Assembly (NCBI RefSeq): GCF_000350225.1
Contig: NW_005178758.1
Coordinates: 62,001 to 126,000 of the forward strand
Length of the DNA: 64,000 nt
Origin: Chondrus crispus
Lineage: Eukaryota; Rhodophyta; Florideophyceae; Gigartinales; Gigartinaceae
Direction of reading: 5' to 3'
The notes below the pieces were generated by a model. The model searched no databases and was not told the origin of the DNA. It saw only the letters and a program-made list of their open reading frames with translations. Every line of letters begins with the position of its first letter. Position 1 is the stretch's first letter. A program made the translations under genes and the position numbers. Shown here in pieces: positions 40,161-50,633 of this stretch.

Positions 40161-41831
40161 TTACCTAGTGTTTTCATCCCCATAAAGCTGTCTCAGTGCA
40201 CAATCAGTAACAGTATGCGTCTCAGAACGACAAAGAGAGCAAGTATACTTCCTCTTTGATGGCGCAGGTCCGTTCTCATACCAGCTCTTCTTACGTTTTC
40301 CCGCGTTTTTCACTGGCCTCCCACGAGGAGGAGGGATAGCTTTGGGAATTCTTAAGTTCTGACCAAAAGCTACTAACCGTTTCGCTTGTTTGATAACTTT
40401 GTCGACAGAGTATTGCGCCGGCATTGAGTAACACAAGCTGTAGTAATTCTCTTTCCATGCTTTCGTCAAATGTCGTCGCGCAACGTGCTTATACAAATTA
40501 TTAGATCCGTACTTCTCACATATGACAGCCGTTCCGTGATAGCAAGGAAAACCGGAACCATCTCGTGAATGCATGCAGCATGAAGGGGGCGTGTTTGGCT
40601 CTGAACGCATGACTACATGCCTCAAACGCGTTCCGTCCACCACGCTTCGTACCGTCGCCTCCATTTGCCCCGTTCCCTCTACAAACCTAACAGACTCCTT
40701 ATAAACTCTTGATCTCTGAATGAGTAGCGCAAGACGTTGTTCAATGTGAGGTGGTACGGGACTCTTGCAGTTCATTGCAGTTGCTTGCCGCTTCAAAAAG
40801 GCAGTTCGCTGTGTCGACACAACTTTCTCCAGCATCTTTTGAGGCTCCACTGTCCTGATTTGGTTTCGCAGGGCGGCGGACATGCCACTTTCAGCTCCTT
40901 GAGATGTCGTGATTAGATCTTGCAACATCGAGCATGCTCTGTACAGCTCACTGTCATCAAACCTATTAAGGTAATCTGACATCTTCATCGGGAAGTCTTT
41001 TTTGGCTTGAATAACCTCATCCTTGCTTGGGTTTCGAAGCGCTTTATCGTACATGCGCACACCAACAACCTTTCCCGCACCCAGTGCTGTAGCGAGATTT
41101 TTTCGGACATGCAGTGGGTCCAGGAACAACTTCGCGTGCTGCATGCACCGCTTGTACGCTGAGTCGATAGATTTCTCCTGGTCGACAATTGTCGTCCTCG
41201 TAGGTACATCAAACCCTGGGATATCCGCGGCGGCAGCAAAAACTTTCTCCCACGTGTCCATTCCCTCAGCTCCCACGAAATGGGCGAACACCAAGGGGCA
41301 GAGTTGATGGTTAGTGTCGTATCCGAACACTTCAAATGTGGTTCCGTAAGAACGGCGGCCCAAACTCTCGCAATGAGCGGCATCCGCTGCGCATGTCATC
41401 CTGCCCTTTCTACAGAAAGCTTCTGCAACCATCGGGACGAAGAGGAACCCGCCATAATATTTACCCTCATCCGCAATATCCGAGACGTCCACATCCTCTA
41501 CATTAAACCCGGATTGTAGGGATCTTAGTTTTTCAGAGTATGAAAGTTTTTGCTGTTGTTTGTATATGAATCGTGCAGCCTTGATGCGCTGCGCCTTCAT
41601 TTCCGTACCGGACAAGATGAAAATGTCCACCCTGTGCCCCAATTCCCTCAACAGATCAGAGTATCCTTCCAGGGCAGCCATGTCAACGGCTCGAGCAGCT
41701 GAGATGTATCTGTTCAGCTCGCGCCTCACAGTGCGAATGTGTGATCTTGCTGGTTGTCGACGGTAAATTGACTTCGCCCTTAAAATGGACGCTAGGACGC
41801 TGGTGGGCACCGCCCATCGCTCCGGCTGCAT
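40161..41831 (-). CDS. Mutator-like (MULE) transposase
   Basis: 556 residues starting MQPERWAVPTSVL. The core has FVPMVAEAFCRKGRMTCAAD, FEVFGYDTNHQLCPLVFAHF, the acidic TIVDQEKSIDSAYKRC and DPLHVRKNLATALG, as in MULE/FAR1 RNase H-fold transposases. A SWIM-type finger follows (CCMHSRDGSGFPCYHG) with downstream helices (HVARRHLTKAWKENYY). A C-terminal CCHC knuckle (CSLCRSETHTVTDC) and basic linker (RGRPVKNAGKRKKS) probably bind DNA. It is intact but shorter at the N terminus than many MULE transposases; host-like sequence starts just beyond the ATG. Confidence 0.85.
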   Translation of the reverse strand: MQPERWAVPTSVLASILRAKSIYRRQPARSHIRTVRRELNRYISAARAVDMAALEGYSDLLRELGHRVDIFILSGTEMKAQRIKAARFIYKQQQKLSYSEKLRSLQSGFNVEDVDVSDIADEGKYYGGFLFVPMVAEAFCRKGRMTCAADAAHCESLGRRSYGTTFEVFGYDTNHQLCPLVFAHFVGAEGMDTWEKVFAAAADIPGFDVPTRTTIVDQEKSIDSAYKRCMQHAKLFLDPLHVRKNLATALGAGKVVGVRMYDKALRNPSKDEVIQAKKDFPMKMSDYLNRFDDSELYRACSMLQDLITTSQGAESGMSAALRNQIRTVEPQKMLEKVVSTQRTAFLKRQATAMNCKSPVPPHIEQRLALLIQRSRVYKESVRFVEGTGQMEATVRSVVDGTRLRHVVMRSEPNTPPSCCMHSRDGSGFPCYHGTAVICEKYGSNNLYKHVARRHLTKAWKENYYSLCYSMPAQYSVDKVIKQAKRLVAFGQNLRIPKAIPPPRGRPVKNAGKRKKSWYENGPAPSKRKYTCSLCRSETHTVTDCALRQLYGDENTR

Positions 41832-41882
41832 TTCAGCCGCACCAGAGACAAGAAAGGGAAACCTACACTATCAACAATACGA

Positions 41883-42347
41883 GTGCACCACCTCTCCCAT
41901 GACCCGCACGCCCAGCAATACGCCCGCCACCCTGTCGTCTCCGCCCACTCCTTCCCGCCGCAGCCCATGCACCCGACGGACCACCGCCCGCCGCTGCCCA
42001 TCGACATCAAGCCGGTCCAGAAGCCCACCGCCACCTACGAGCTGGATGACTCCCCCCCCATCGAGCCGCACATCGTCATGCAGATGGGCGGCATCCCGTA
42101 CGCAGACCTGTGCAAGGAAAAGGTCCGTGAGGCCTTCAAGGAGATGAAGAAGAACGAGCACATGGCCAAGGGCGAGTTTGACCAACAAGAAGCAACAAGT
42201 GGCGGGAGCAGAGCCGAAAACCTCACTCTCCCTTGCCACACGCGCGTTTCAAGCTCCTGCCCCCGAAAATCCGCGCATACAAAAGATCGAAAATCCAATC
42301 GGCACTGTCCCGTGAACTACTCAGAACAGCCAATGGTTTGGCCATGA
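41883..42347 (+). pseudogene. Truncated host-like gene fragment
   Basis: An open frame with a Pro/His-rich start, then PTATYELDDSPPIEPHIVMQ and EKVREAFKEMKKNEHMAKGE, which look like the end of a conserved protein, and finally sequence of random composition. Family unknown. It begins right beside the MULE transposase start and lacks its own 5' end. Confidence 0.35.
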
Positions 42348-42818
42348 ACAATGTGGCGGCGGGCCACGTCCAAACGACCGGCTCATATTGCTCACCTGGG
42401 GCGCAGCGTGAGATTCGTGTACGCCAGTCTACCGCCATTCGCGGCTCAGGTTGCATCGCCACTCAACGCCCATCAAATATCCCCCTTCCGCTGCCGAAGC
42501 GCATGCGCCTGTCAGTGTGCCGTGGAGATACACAAAGAGCCAAACAGTGGCTCCCTTGCCGTTTTCAGCCTCATGATTCGGCCCTCCCTCGACCACCGCA
42601 CCTCGACTTTTTCCCATCTTTTCTCAGCACAAACATCTAAATAAGGTTTAAGTCATCCCTCTGCCCATCCTTGTCCCTTTTGACTCCGCAGAATCGTCAT
42701 TGGTCTTCACTCTACCCTCGTCTCGAAACGAACCCTCTCTTCGAAGACCAAAGCCGCTTCTCTCTTGTCCCAACCATCCTCTATTGTTTCGAGTTCCCCC
42801 GAACAACGATAGAACCCA

Positions 42819-43868
42819 ATGGCCGCCCTCCGCTCCCTCGCCTCCGTCAGGCGTCGCGCCGGGCTCCTTGTCGCCCCTAGGGTATCTAGCTTTGCCAACT
42901 CGGTTCCGGCGTCTTCCTCCTACGCCTCGTCATTCTTCTCGCGATCCGTCCCGACGCGTTCGTCCTTTTCCAACTTGTCCCAATACGCTCGCACCTTCTC
43001 CGCTGTCCCGGAGCTCTTCAGCGCCACGGACTTCTTCGCGAAAAGGCATAACAACACCTCGAGGGACGTGTCAGAAATGCTTGCGTTCCTCGGCTTGCAG
43101 GACATCAATCAGCTCATCGACCAGACTGTTCCGTCTTCCATTCGCAACAATCGCGACTTAGAGGTAGGCCCGGCCCTTTCCGAGACCGAGGCTTTAGCCA
43201 AACTCAAGGCAATGGCTAGCAAGAACAAGCTTTACCAGAACCATATCGGCATGGGCTACCATGGCACTCTCACCCCACATGTCCTCCTCCGCAATATTTT
43301 GGAGAACCCTGGATGGCACACCCAATACACACCGTACCAAGCAGAGATTGCCCAGGGCCGGCTTGAGTCCCTGCTCAACTATCAAACTATGGTGGCCGAC
43401 ATCACTGGTCTTCCAGTTGCGAACGCCTCTCTCCTCGATGAGGCCACGGCCGCCGCGGAAGCCATGTCTATGTGCTTCAACATCGCCCGTAGAAAGAAGA
43501 AGTCTTTCTTCGTCAGTGAGCTCGTTCACCCTCAAACCATCGATCTGGTCAAGACTCGTGCCGAAGGATTTGGTGTGGAGGTCATTGTCGGTGACCACAA
43601 GACATATGACGTCGCTGCGAACAAGGACCTTTGCGGTACCTTAATCCAATACCCGGCCACTGATGGATCCATTGATGACTACGAACCATTCATCGCGGCA
43701 AGCAAATCTGCTGGTGCCAAGGTTGTCATGGCCACTGATCTTCTCGCTCTCACAACTCTTAAGTCACTCGGCTAGATAGGTGCCGATTTCGCTGTCGGTA
43801 ACTCCCAGCGCTTTGGTGTTCCGATGGGATACGGAGGCCCTCACCCGGCTTCCATTCAGAGAACTTAA
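42819..43868 (+). pseudogene. GLDC: Glycine decarboxylase P-protein (GLDC), N-terminal third only
   Basis: Starts MAALRSLASVRRRAGLL with a Ser/Arg-rich, acid-free mitochondrial transit peptide of ~55 residues. The P-protein follows: DFFAKRHNNTSRDVSEML, IGMGYHGTLTPHVLLRNI, NPGWHTQYTPYQAEIAQGR, LLNYQTMVADITGLPVANAS, LLDEATAAAEAMSM. A TAG at 43773 replaces a sense codon inside the motif before [20 protein letters not shown], and similarity stops at PHPA. The PLP-binding lysine region and the last two-thirds of a ~1000-residue enzyme are absent, so this is a captured or deleted fragment. About 450 bp of upstream sequence may be the original promoter. Confidence 0.9.
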
Positions 43869-43893
43869 ATTTCGCTGATTCTCATCTGCTGCG

Positions 43894-44138
43894 CTAGCCC
43901 CTGCGATCGTTGAAGCCGATACAAGAGAGAAGGACTGGCGCGCCCTGTTTCGATTCCCTCCTCGCGACAGTAGCAACTCGTTCGGCAACGCGGTCCTTCC
44001 CTGCTTCCTCCGCGTGGCCGACCCTTCTCTCCCTCTCTTCCAACTTGCGCACCCACGCATGTAGCCTCCCCTGCTCGACGCCCGAGTACTTCAAGCTGGC
44101 GAAGAAGGAGCGGGAGGGGCGGGGGATGAACACGAGCA
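43894..44138 (-). pseudogene. Coiled-coil gene fragment
   Basis: A charged helical frame (WVRKLEERERRVGHAEEAGK, RVAERVATVARRESKQG) preceded by VFIPRPSRSFFASLKYSG. It is joined at its upstream side, through GCGTGAG, to the cysteine-peptidase-like segment. Host origin likely; family not recognised. Confidence 0.35.
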
Positions 44139-45046
44139 GCGTGAGGGCTTCTTGGAATTGACAGGGACTTTAACTAGCTCCCTCACTTCAGCCACGCGCA
44201 AATTTTTTGCTTCATCTCCGCCAAGGAGACGAAGCACATCTTCAGTTAATGCGAACGGATACCTTGAAGCGCTATCATGGACAATACCACGGTTGCAGTC
44301 CAGCGCAACGCAATGATCTACAATTCCGTGTTCCACTATTCGGACTATCCACACGCCTTGATTATGGTGCGCAAGCCACTTGAAAGGATTTGCATCGAAC
44401 GCCTTCTTCACAGCTTTAGGAACTCGGCGCACTGATAGTTGAGCGGGAATTTGGTGAACCAGAGAAAAGAGTTGCTTGAGTGTTTTGATCTTCATCGGAT
44501 GCTTCCGAAGGTACTTGTCGACGCTTGTTCCTCCTGTGGTACCATATAGCGCACAAGTGCCGTTGGACAGCGCAGCCGACACGCATGAATCGTCGTTGCT
44601 GCGCACGAGGTTCGGGCCATACTGGTGCACCTCAAACCTTCTTGATCCAGTGATTTGACCGCGTGCCCCAATACCACCGATGAGTATCGGCACACCGCGA
44701 TGGGCCATCATCCACGCATACAGTCGACGGAACATCTCTTGCAAAAACTTTCTCTTGCGCGGCAAGTCGTTGGTACCATCATCTATAGCGTTTAATAGAG
44801 CCTGCATCGTGTGAACGGATAGTGTAATCGAATTGGCATCGATAGGCCAGAAACTTTCGTCACCGCCTGTCAATCCGGCGGCAGCGTACAAAACGCCGTC
44901 TTGCATTTTGTGGCCGCTTGCCCCTTGTCGGCCATCACCAATCATCACCCTGTCAATCGCCCAGCTCATGGTGTCCAAGAATACTAGGAATGTTGCACCT
45001 CCCCGGAGATCTGCACAAACTTCCGTTCTTAATGGACATGCGTGAG
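44139..45046 (-). pseudogene. Cysteine-peptidase-like mobile gene fragment, flanked by GCGTGAG repeats
   Basis: About 295 residues homologous to the C-terminal part of the histone-mimic gene at 62 kb. Both share an LYA strand, an F-x-[VI]-H-x-x-G stretch followed by the Cys motif (DDSCVSAALSNGTCALYG here, DLCIPAAVCNSLCVLG there), and a His/Asp motif (VDHCVALDCNRGIVHDSAS). The ordered Cys, His and Asp suggest a papain-like fold. It lacks the H3-like N terminus and the basic C terminus. Perfect GCGTGAG copies at 44139 and 45040 mark the boundaries with the flanking gene pieces, like a 7-bp target duplication. Confidence 0.6.
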
Positions 45047-45156
45047 ATGGGCGCCGGGCTCTTTGGTGCGGGGTCCGGGTCACTTGGAGACGCGGCCGCG
45101 GTGCACCGTGCTAGAGGCAGGGTGAGCAAGGCGATGAAGAAGACGGGTGAGGGCAT
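45040..45156 (-). pseudogene. 5' fragment of a secreted-protein gene
   Basis: Starts MPSPVFFIALLTLPLARC, a textbook signal peptide, then a Pro/Ser/Asp linker, and is cut at the GCGTGAG junction. The upstream GC-rich sequence with a poly-G run looks like its leader. The mature protein is missing. Confidence 0.45.
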
Positions 45157-45359
45157 TGCGGCGAGATGTGCGGGGGGGGGGGGAGCTGGGGAACGTAGAC
45201 GCCGAAAAATGGCGGGTTCAGAAGGCAGAACGTACGCCGCGTGACCGCGCGTCACCGTATGCCACTGTGGTGGGCACTGGGCGGCCTCTATAGCCACACT
45301 ATATTGTTTCAGTTTTGAGAGCGCTTTATCCAGCGCGAAACCGTGCGTTGCCGTGCTTT

Positions 45360-45680
45360 TATAGGGGTGACATTAAAACAATCATGCATTTCTAGGGCGA
45401 CTTTTCTAACATTTAGGTCTCTGCCGAAATGCCACGATGGTATACGTTTTTATGGGGTGACATCCCCGAATATGAGTTTGTCGGAGGTGACTTTACGATC
45501 GTTTTTCTGTCACCCTAGAAAACGTGCATTGTCACCCCCTGAAAAGGACACCATGGACCAAAATCACCCTACTAGCAAAGCACTTTTTAGTAGTGTCGCC
45601 CTATAAAAACCCCCACCGCATTGAAATCGCCCCACGTAGATTTCACTTTGGCCGGGTGTCGCCCTAAAATCTACACTTTG
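45360..45680. repeat. Cluster of GGGTGAC/GTCGCCC motifs (right)
   Basis: About ten copies: forward (GGGGTGACATT, AGGGCGACTTTT) in the first half and inverted (TGTCACCCTAG, GTGTCGCCCTATAAA) in the second. With the left cluster it brackets the MULE transposase and all captured fragments. The remaining sequence is non-coding. Confidence 0.55.
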
Positions 45681-45792
45681 ACCCTAGTTTTTTCTATAAT
45701 GTTTAGCTAACGCGTAATTTTTCCTCAAGTATTTTCACAATCTGTACCCGTGGGTCCTCCAACTCGCATCTGGTCAAAATATCATTGTTTCC

Positions 45793-46135
45793 CTCTTGCT
45801 ATCTTGAAGCAAAACGGCCACTAAACGATGAAAACACTCAGAAATCAATCTAGGGTAAGCGGCTCAAGGAAATCGGAAGAAAAATCTATTGAATCCGTTT
45901 CCATTGGACAACTGATGCATGATACAAAGTAGAGCAACTCTGACCATACGCTTGCTTTGTTGCCCCCTTGTTATCTTGAAGCAAAACGGCCACTAAACGA
46001 TGAAAAACAATCATAAAACAATCTAGAGTAAGCGGCTCAAGGAATCGAAAGAAAAATCTATTGAATCCGTTTCCATTGGACAACTGTTGCATGATACAAA
46101 AGTAGAGCAACTCTGTCTATTGGTCTCGCACCCGG
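45793..46135. repeat. Two tandem 172-bp repeats
   Basis: ATCTTGAAGCAAAACGGCC at 45803 recurs at 45973 with the same 3' sequence (TTGAATCCGTTTCCATTGG), at about 95% identity. Non-coding. Confidence 0.9.
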
Positions 46136-46325
46136 TAGTGTATTTATTATTGCGAAACTATTCGTCCACCTAGCCCTTATCCCCTTCCCCCCCCCTCGCC
46201 CAGACCAAGAGCAAGTAGAGAAGTACCGAACTGTTCTGTCGAAGGAGTTTCTGTCCTGATATTCCTGTCCGTTCCGCCTGTTCCGACTCCTCCGCCAGTA
46301 TTCCTCTTCTGCCTACATCACGAAC

Positions 46326-46469
46326 ATGGTGGACGTGATGTGCAAGGTCTGCGGTCGCATGGTGGAAGTGGCTAATGCACTCAGCACGCGCTCTGCAGAA
46401 AATGAAAAGAAGAAACACCTGTCCAAATATCACAAGACCGACGGAAGAGAATATAAGGACTGCTTCTAG
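46326..46469 (+). CDS. Small CCHH zinc-finger-like ORF
   Basis: 47 residues: a CKVCGRMV pair, ~23 residues, then HLSKYHK, which gives the C-x2-C and H-x4-H layout of a small zinc finger. It ends 12 bp before the truncated kinase copy and its end overlaps that duplicated region, so it may be a remnant of a larger protein. Confidence 0.35.
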   Translation: MVDVMCKVCGRMVEVANALSTRSAENEKKKHLSKYHKTDGREYKDCF

Positions 46470-46480
46470 GATTCGAAGAG

Positions 46481-46750
46481 ATGTCTCTCCACAGCGAACA
46501 GCCTACCTACGAATCGTCCAGAATACGTTGTGAAAAGGATTTGGTCAATGATGTGCAACTTCTTGCTGTTGATGTGCCCCATCAATACGCTTTGCTTGTG
46601 GTAAGTGGTCCTGCTAAAAAAAGGCTTCCAAGATTTCTTTCTGCACACATAGTGGCAGTGCGGCATGTAGTGTGTGCATCGGTGCGGAGACAGTCGGTAG
46701 TATTAAACTTCTGTTCGATGTTCTTCGATTTTTGCATCCATCATCATGTT
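46481..46750 (+). pseudogene. Truncated duplicate of the kinase gene 5' end
   Basis: MSLHSEQPTYESSRIRCEKD matches MSLRSEQPIYESSRARCERD of the gene at 47.7 kb, and the match runs about 85 codons with upstream nucleotide identity too. An internal deletion removes the segment after SGPAKKRLPRFLS, and a MITE follows the point where similarity is lost. Confidence 0.8.
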
Positions 46751-46760
46751 TTGCTAAACG

Positions 46761-47251
46761 CTAGTGTCTATCCGACCGGCCTTTGTCCTCATATGAGGAC
46801 GGCGATGTCCTCATATGAGGACAGCTCTTTTTTTTGCAAAAAAAATACATTAAATTGAACATTCAAAAAGCTACCTTAAGCACTATTTCTTTAACGTGCC
46901 TGTTTTCGGCAATAGCATCTTGCAGAACACCGGGATAGCAGCTTTGAATGCGCGGAAAGCTTAACAATATAATGCAGAATGAGTACCAAGTTGCCTTTTT
47001 GAACTGGCATATTTGGTTTCGAAGTTATTTTACATGCGGTTTTAGGGTGGTTTAAAAAAGCTTCTTTTCCAGACAATCTAAAAACGACCACCGAGAACAT
47101 GCAATTCTCACAAAGTTCTTTCTGGTCCCAAGTCAGAAGTCAAGTACGGTGGCGGAGGTATCGTTTTCTTTCTTGTCGGGGAAGCGAAAGTCAAGAATAA
47201 AATAGGTCGAATACTGTCCTCATATGAGGACAATGGTCCGATAGACACTAG
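46761..47251. mobile_element. 490-bp MITE with palindromic subterminal sites
   Basis: The ends are inverted: CTAGTGTCTATCCGACC and GGTCCGATAGACACTAG. The palindrome GTCCTCATATGAGGAC occurs at 46785, 46807 and 47216, close to the ends. If the outer CTAG is a 4-bp palindromic target site, the layout mirrors the two piggyBac-type elements downstream. No coding capacity. Confidence 0.7.
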
Positions 47252-47666
47252 TAACGAGACGTGTCCACTGTGCACTGCTATACCGTACCGTTGCCACTTT
47301 CATAGCAGGCGGTTTCATACTGTAGCAGGCGATGTCAAGAGCAAAGTACTGTAGCAGGTACACGTCGACATCATTCAGGATGTGGTTGGAGTATTTACAG
47401 TACAGTGCTGTCGCATGGGTCAGAATTTACAGTACGAAATGCAGACGCGGTCCAGCACAATTTGGCCTGTTTTTTCGCTGTGAAAAGAAATTCAAAATTT
47501 ACGCAGCCGCCTGTAGCACGAGGCTCATTTACTCCTTGTTTGACTTGTCCAACTCCGGACGGTGAGATCTATTGCGATCTGGTACACGCTTGACCTTAGT
47601 CCTCAACGGAAAATATCTCAAGCTCGACTAAACGAGCACGCAAGATTGCTTCTACGATCGGAAGAG

Positions 47667-49067
47667 ATGTCACTCCGCAGCGAACAGCCTATCTACGAGT
47701 CGTCCAGAGCACGCTGTGAAAGGGATTTGGTTCATGAGGTGCAACTTCTTACGTTTGATGTGAGCCATCAATACGTTTTGCTTGTGGCAAGTGGTCCCGA
47801 TGAGTGGAGGCTTCCGGGATTTCTTTCTAAAGAAGTATGTGACAGCTCGATAGAGGGTGTGTGCAGCGCTGCCAAGACAGTCATTGGTATCGAATTTCCG
47901 TTTCTTGTTCTTCGACATTGTTACTCTGAGGATTTGTCCGTTGAAACGCCTAATTTTTCAGCTACTAAGGTCCGCGCTATTCTCGTTGCTCAGTGCCATG
48001 AGAAATCTCAAGAAGTGCCTTCTAGATGCAGTTGGGTGGCCATCACTAATGATCACAGAGGGGGTGTCGTCCATGTGTCGCACTCGGAGAAAGAAGCGGA
48101 GCAAGCGATTCGACGAGAACTGGAACAGACCGTAGCCAACGTTACGCCGCCTAGACGGGTGCCTTGGGCTTCTGTTGGATGGTATCAAGAAACGCTTCGA
48201 AAGGTGCGCGAAATATTGCATGGACACAATGTGCATGTGATGGGGGATTTGGTTCAGATCCGTGCGTCATCCAGAGGAGCCGTGCTAAGGATCAAGACGA
48301 ATGAGAGTGATTACTACCTTAAATGCAGTGCATCCACGTCAAACGATGCTGGAGTCACGTCAATAATGTCTAGCGTTGTTCCTGATCTTGTCACCAAGCC
48401 GTTGTTCGCAGACGTGGAACGTCGTCAAATGATCCTTGTGGACCACGGTGACGAGACTAGCTTCTGTGGATTGGAAGATGAAGCGTGTAAGCAGGGCGTA
48501 AGAGATCTGGCGCGTCTGCACCGCGCAAGCGCAAAGGTGTTGCCTGATTTGTTGGAGGCCGGATTACCCTGTTATTCACCGCTGTGGATGCGTGAGAACT
48601 TGACCTCACTTTTTCAGTGTAAGGAGCTTTTGCCCGTGCTAGAAATGGAAGCAAGGCAGAAACTGTCGAGCATGAAGGTCAAACTGCAAGATGATCTGAC
48701 AGAACTTATTGATTTGGAAATGCCTACCTGTTTGATACACAATGACACGACCAGTGGGAACCTAACCAGGAAGGGCGCCGATGAGGGTCCAGGGGTCCGG
48801 TTTTTCGACTTTGACAGCTCTTTCGCAGGTCATCCTTTGTTTGATGTTGACTGGTCCAACCGGGATATCCTAGAGCCCTATGCACAGGAAATGGACATAG
48901 CTGACATTGACGGATTGTTAAAGTTGAAGAGGAAAGTATTCTTCAACCTTGCGCCGCTTGTGGAAGCATATAGATACTTGGACATGGTTAGGGAAGCGGA
49001 AGACGGTGCTCCCCGGGAAGACGCCCTTCACTGGCTAGAGGAAAGTATCCGTCGTTTGCTGTGGTGA
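47667..49067 (+). CDS. APH/choline-kinase-fold phosphotransferase with N-terminal Nudix-like domain
   Basis: 466 residues; I chose this start because the duplicated copy at 46481 begins at the same Met. An N-terminal ~110-residue domain (HQYVLLVASGPDEWRLPGF) resembles a Nudix fold but lacks the acidic Nudix box. The C-terminal half is APH-like: ATP-site strand AVLRIKTNESDYYLKC, hinge-like MILVDHG, catalytic loop CLIHNDTTSGNL and metal-binding FFDFDSSFAGHPLFDVDW. It probably phosphorylates a small hydroxylated substrate. The frame is intact. The APH assignment is firm; the N-terminal one is tentative. Confidence 0.75.
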   Translation: MSLRSEQPIYESSRARCERDLVHEVQLLTFDVSHQYVLLVASGPDEWRLPGFLSKEVCDSSIEGVCSAAKTVIGIEFPFLVLRHCYSEDLSVETPNFSATKVRAILVAQCHEKSQEVPSRCSWVAITNDHRGGVVHVSHSEKEAEQAIRRELEQTVANVTPPRRVPWASVGWYQETLRKVREILHGHNVHVMGDLVQIRASSRGAVLRIKTNESDYYLKCSASTSNDAGVTSIMSSVVPDLVTKPLFADVERRQMILVDHGDETSFCGLEDEACKQGVRDLARLHRASAKVLPDLLEAGLPCYSPLWMRENLTSLFQCKELLPVLEMEARQKLSSMKVKLQDDLTELIDLEMPTCLIHNDTTSGNLTRKGADEGPGVRFFDFDSSFAGHPLFDVDWSNRDILEPYAQEMDIADIDGLLKLKRKVFFNLAPLVEAYRYLDMVREAEDGAPREDALHWLEESIRRLLW

Positions 49068-49445
49068 CCGAAGAAGGAAATGGTGACCACATATTTTTTG
49101 GCTGAGTTGACGTGTTCGACGGTGTAGTCTGGGACGAGCCGCTCTGCACGTGGCATCAGCTGTATGTGCTTTATAATGAGTACAAAAGAAAGTGCGAAAG
49201 TTTTGGCGGGAGCGCCATCGTCATGACAAAAAGTGGAGGAGCCATGAAGGTCTTCATAGCCTGGTGATGCATGCAAAACAAGAACTGAGTTGTTGTTTTG
49301 CATTCATCACCGGCTTTATGAAACGTTAGTCCATCTTCTGACAACGAGACGTACGCACACTGCACTGCGGTTGCCACATTCGTACCAGACGGAGTGCAAG
49401 GAGGGGGCTCGTTGACAGGACACGGACAGGGGTCACAGTGTTGGC

Positions 49446-49592
49446 ATGAGTGCAGACGAAAGACATGTGATATTTGCATCCTGGGACGAGAATGTAAAGG
49501 TGTGGGACGTCGACAGAGGGATCACACTTGGTAGCGAGTGGGCAGAGGACTACCCATCGATGAGTAGGAAGACATCTCGGATCGAATTCTGA
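49446..49592 (+). pseudogene. Single WD40 repeat fragment
   Basis: 48 codons: VIFASWDENVKVWDVDRGIT reads as one WD40 blade (S-W-D then V-K-V-W-D-V). The frame stops 25 codons later, with no adjoining blades. An isolated exon-like scrap. Confidence 0.5.
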
Positions 49593-49599
49593 GGACCGC

Positions 49600-50290
49600 A
49601 GACGTGGGCGCTGTGTTGTACAGGAAAAACATTGCACATAAACTGTACGCAAGGGAAGAGTTGCGCGAAGGCGAGAGGACGGGTCTGAGGCTGTCCTGGT
49701 TCAATTGGAGACTACAGTAGACTCACTGATATGGCACAATCATGTAATGGTAGTTGCTGCAGTGGCTAATCTGGTTGTTTGCATGAAGGTAGTGGTCTAA
49801 GTGACCACGCGAAAAGCCATAGACGCTTGCCACCCCAGGCATTCGTGACGTGTTGCAATGGTGCGTCATAGTAGTTGGGGGGGGGGGGGGGAGGGGGGGA
49901 GTTCATTTTGATGTTACGAAAGCTTTAGAGTCTTGTTTCATGGACGTTGTCAGTCCATATCTTTGTGTGCATGGTCTATCAATCAGCTTCCCCTCATCAC
50001 ACAGTAAACAACTCTAGGAGTGGGAGCGGACCTGACGTGTGAATGTCGTACGGTTCTTCCGTTGTGAAGGCTTTCCTTGTCCTTACTGCAGACAAACGAC
50101 TAAGAAACCTTCAAGGCCGCCTCATGCATTCGGACGTTAGCTGCAAACCCGACATCTCCTAGCCGCCCAGCACCCAGAGCATCTGTGACCCGATCATCCA
50201 CGTGTTACACGTGGGCGTTAGCTTTGATGAAATGGACACTGCTGTCTCTCAGGGCCGTTCTACTCGGCGGGTTTTCTCCCCTGTACAGTA
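49600..50290. other. Non-coding interval with a poly-G tract
   Basis: G12-A-G7 near 49878 is the only outstanding feature; no gene recognised. Confidence 0.4.
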
Positions 50291-50633
50291 TAGCCTTAGA
50301 GCACCCCTATCGGTGCTGTGTATATGTAAATATTTGGCATATAGAGATACATATAGCCTCTTTCATCCCTATCGGACTGGTTATCTCCAAAAATTTGGCC
50401 TTTTTGGCTATATCTATCTATATTGAAAGCCGGATGGCGACAAATTTACTCATTTGACCATATAGAGACGCGAATTACATGGCGCCACTTGGCCAAAAGA
50501 CCATAGAACAGTGTCAATACAGTACCTCTCGTACTCGATGCCCCGCACCCCTCGTACACTATGCCCTATCAAGGCACTTCAATTTCAAATTTACTCCTAA
50601 ACCGATAGTGTTTGCGCACAGAAATGCTACAGT

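Noticed and set aside
49870..49900. Telomere-like or replication-origin signal at the poly-G run
   Set aside because: A single homopolymer run, not a repeated telomeric unit.
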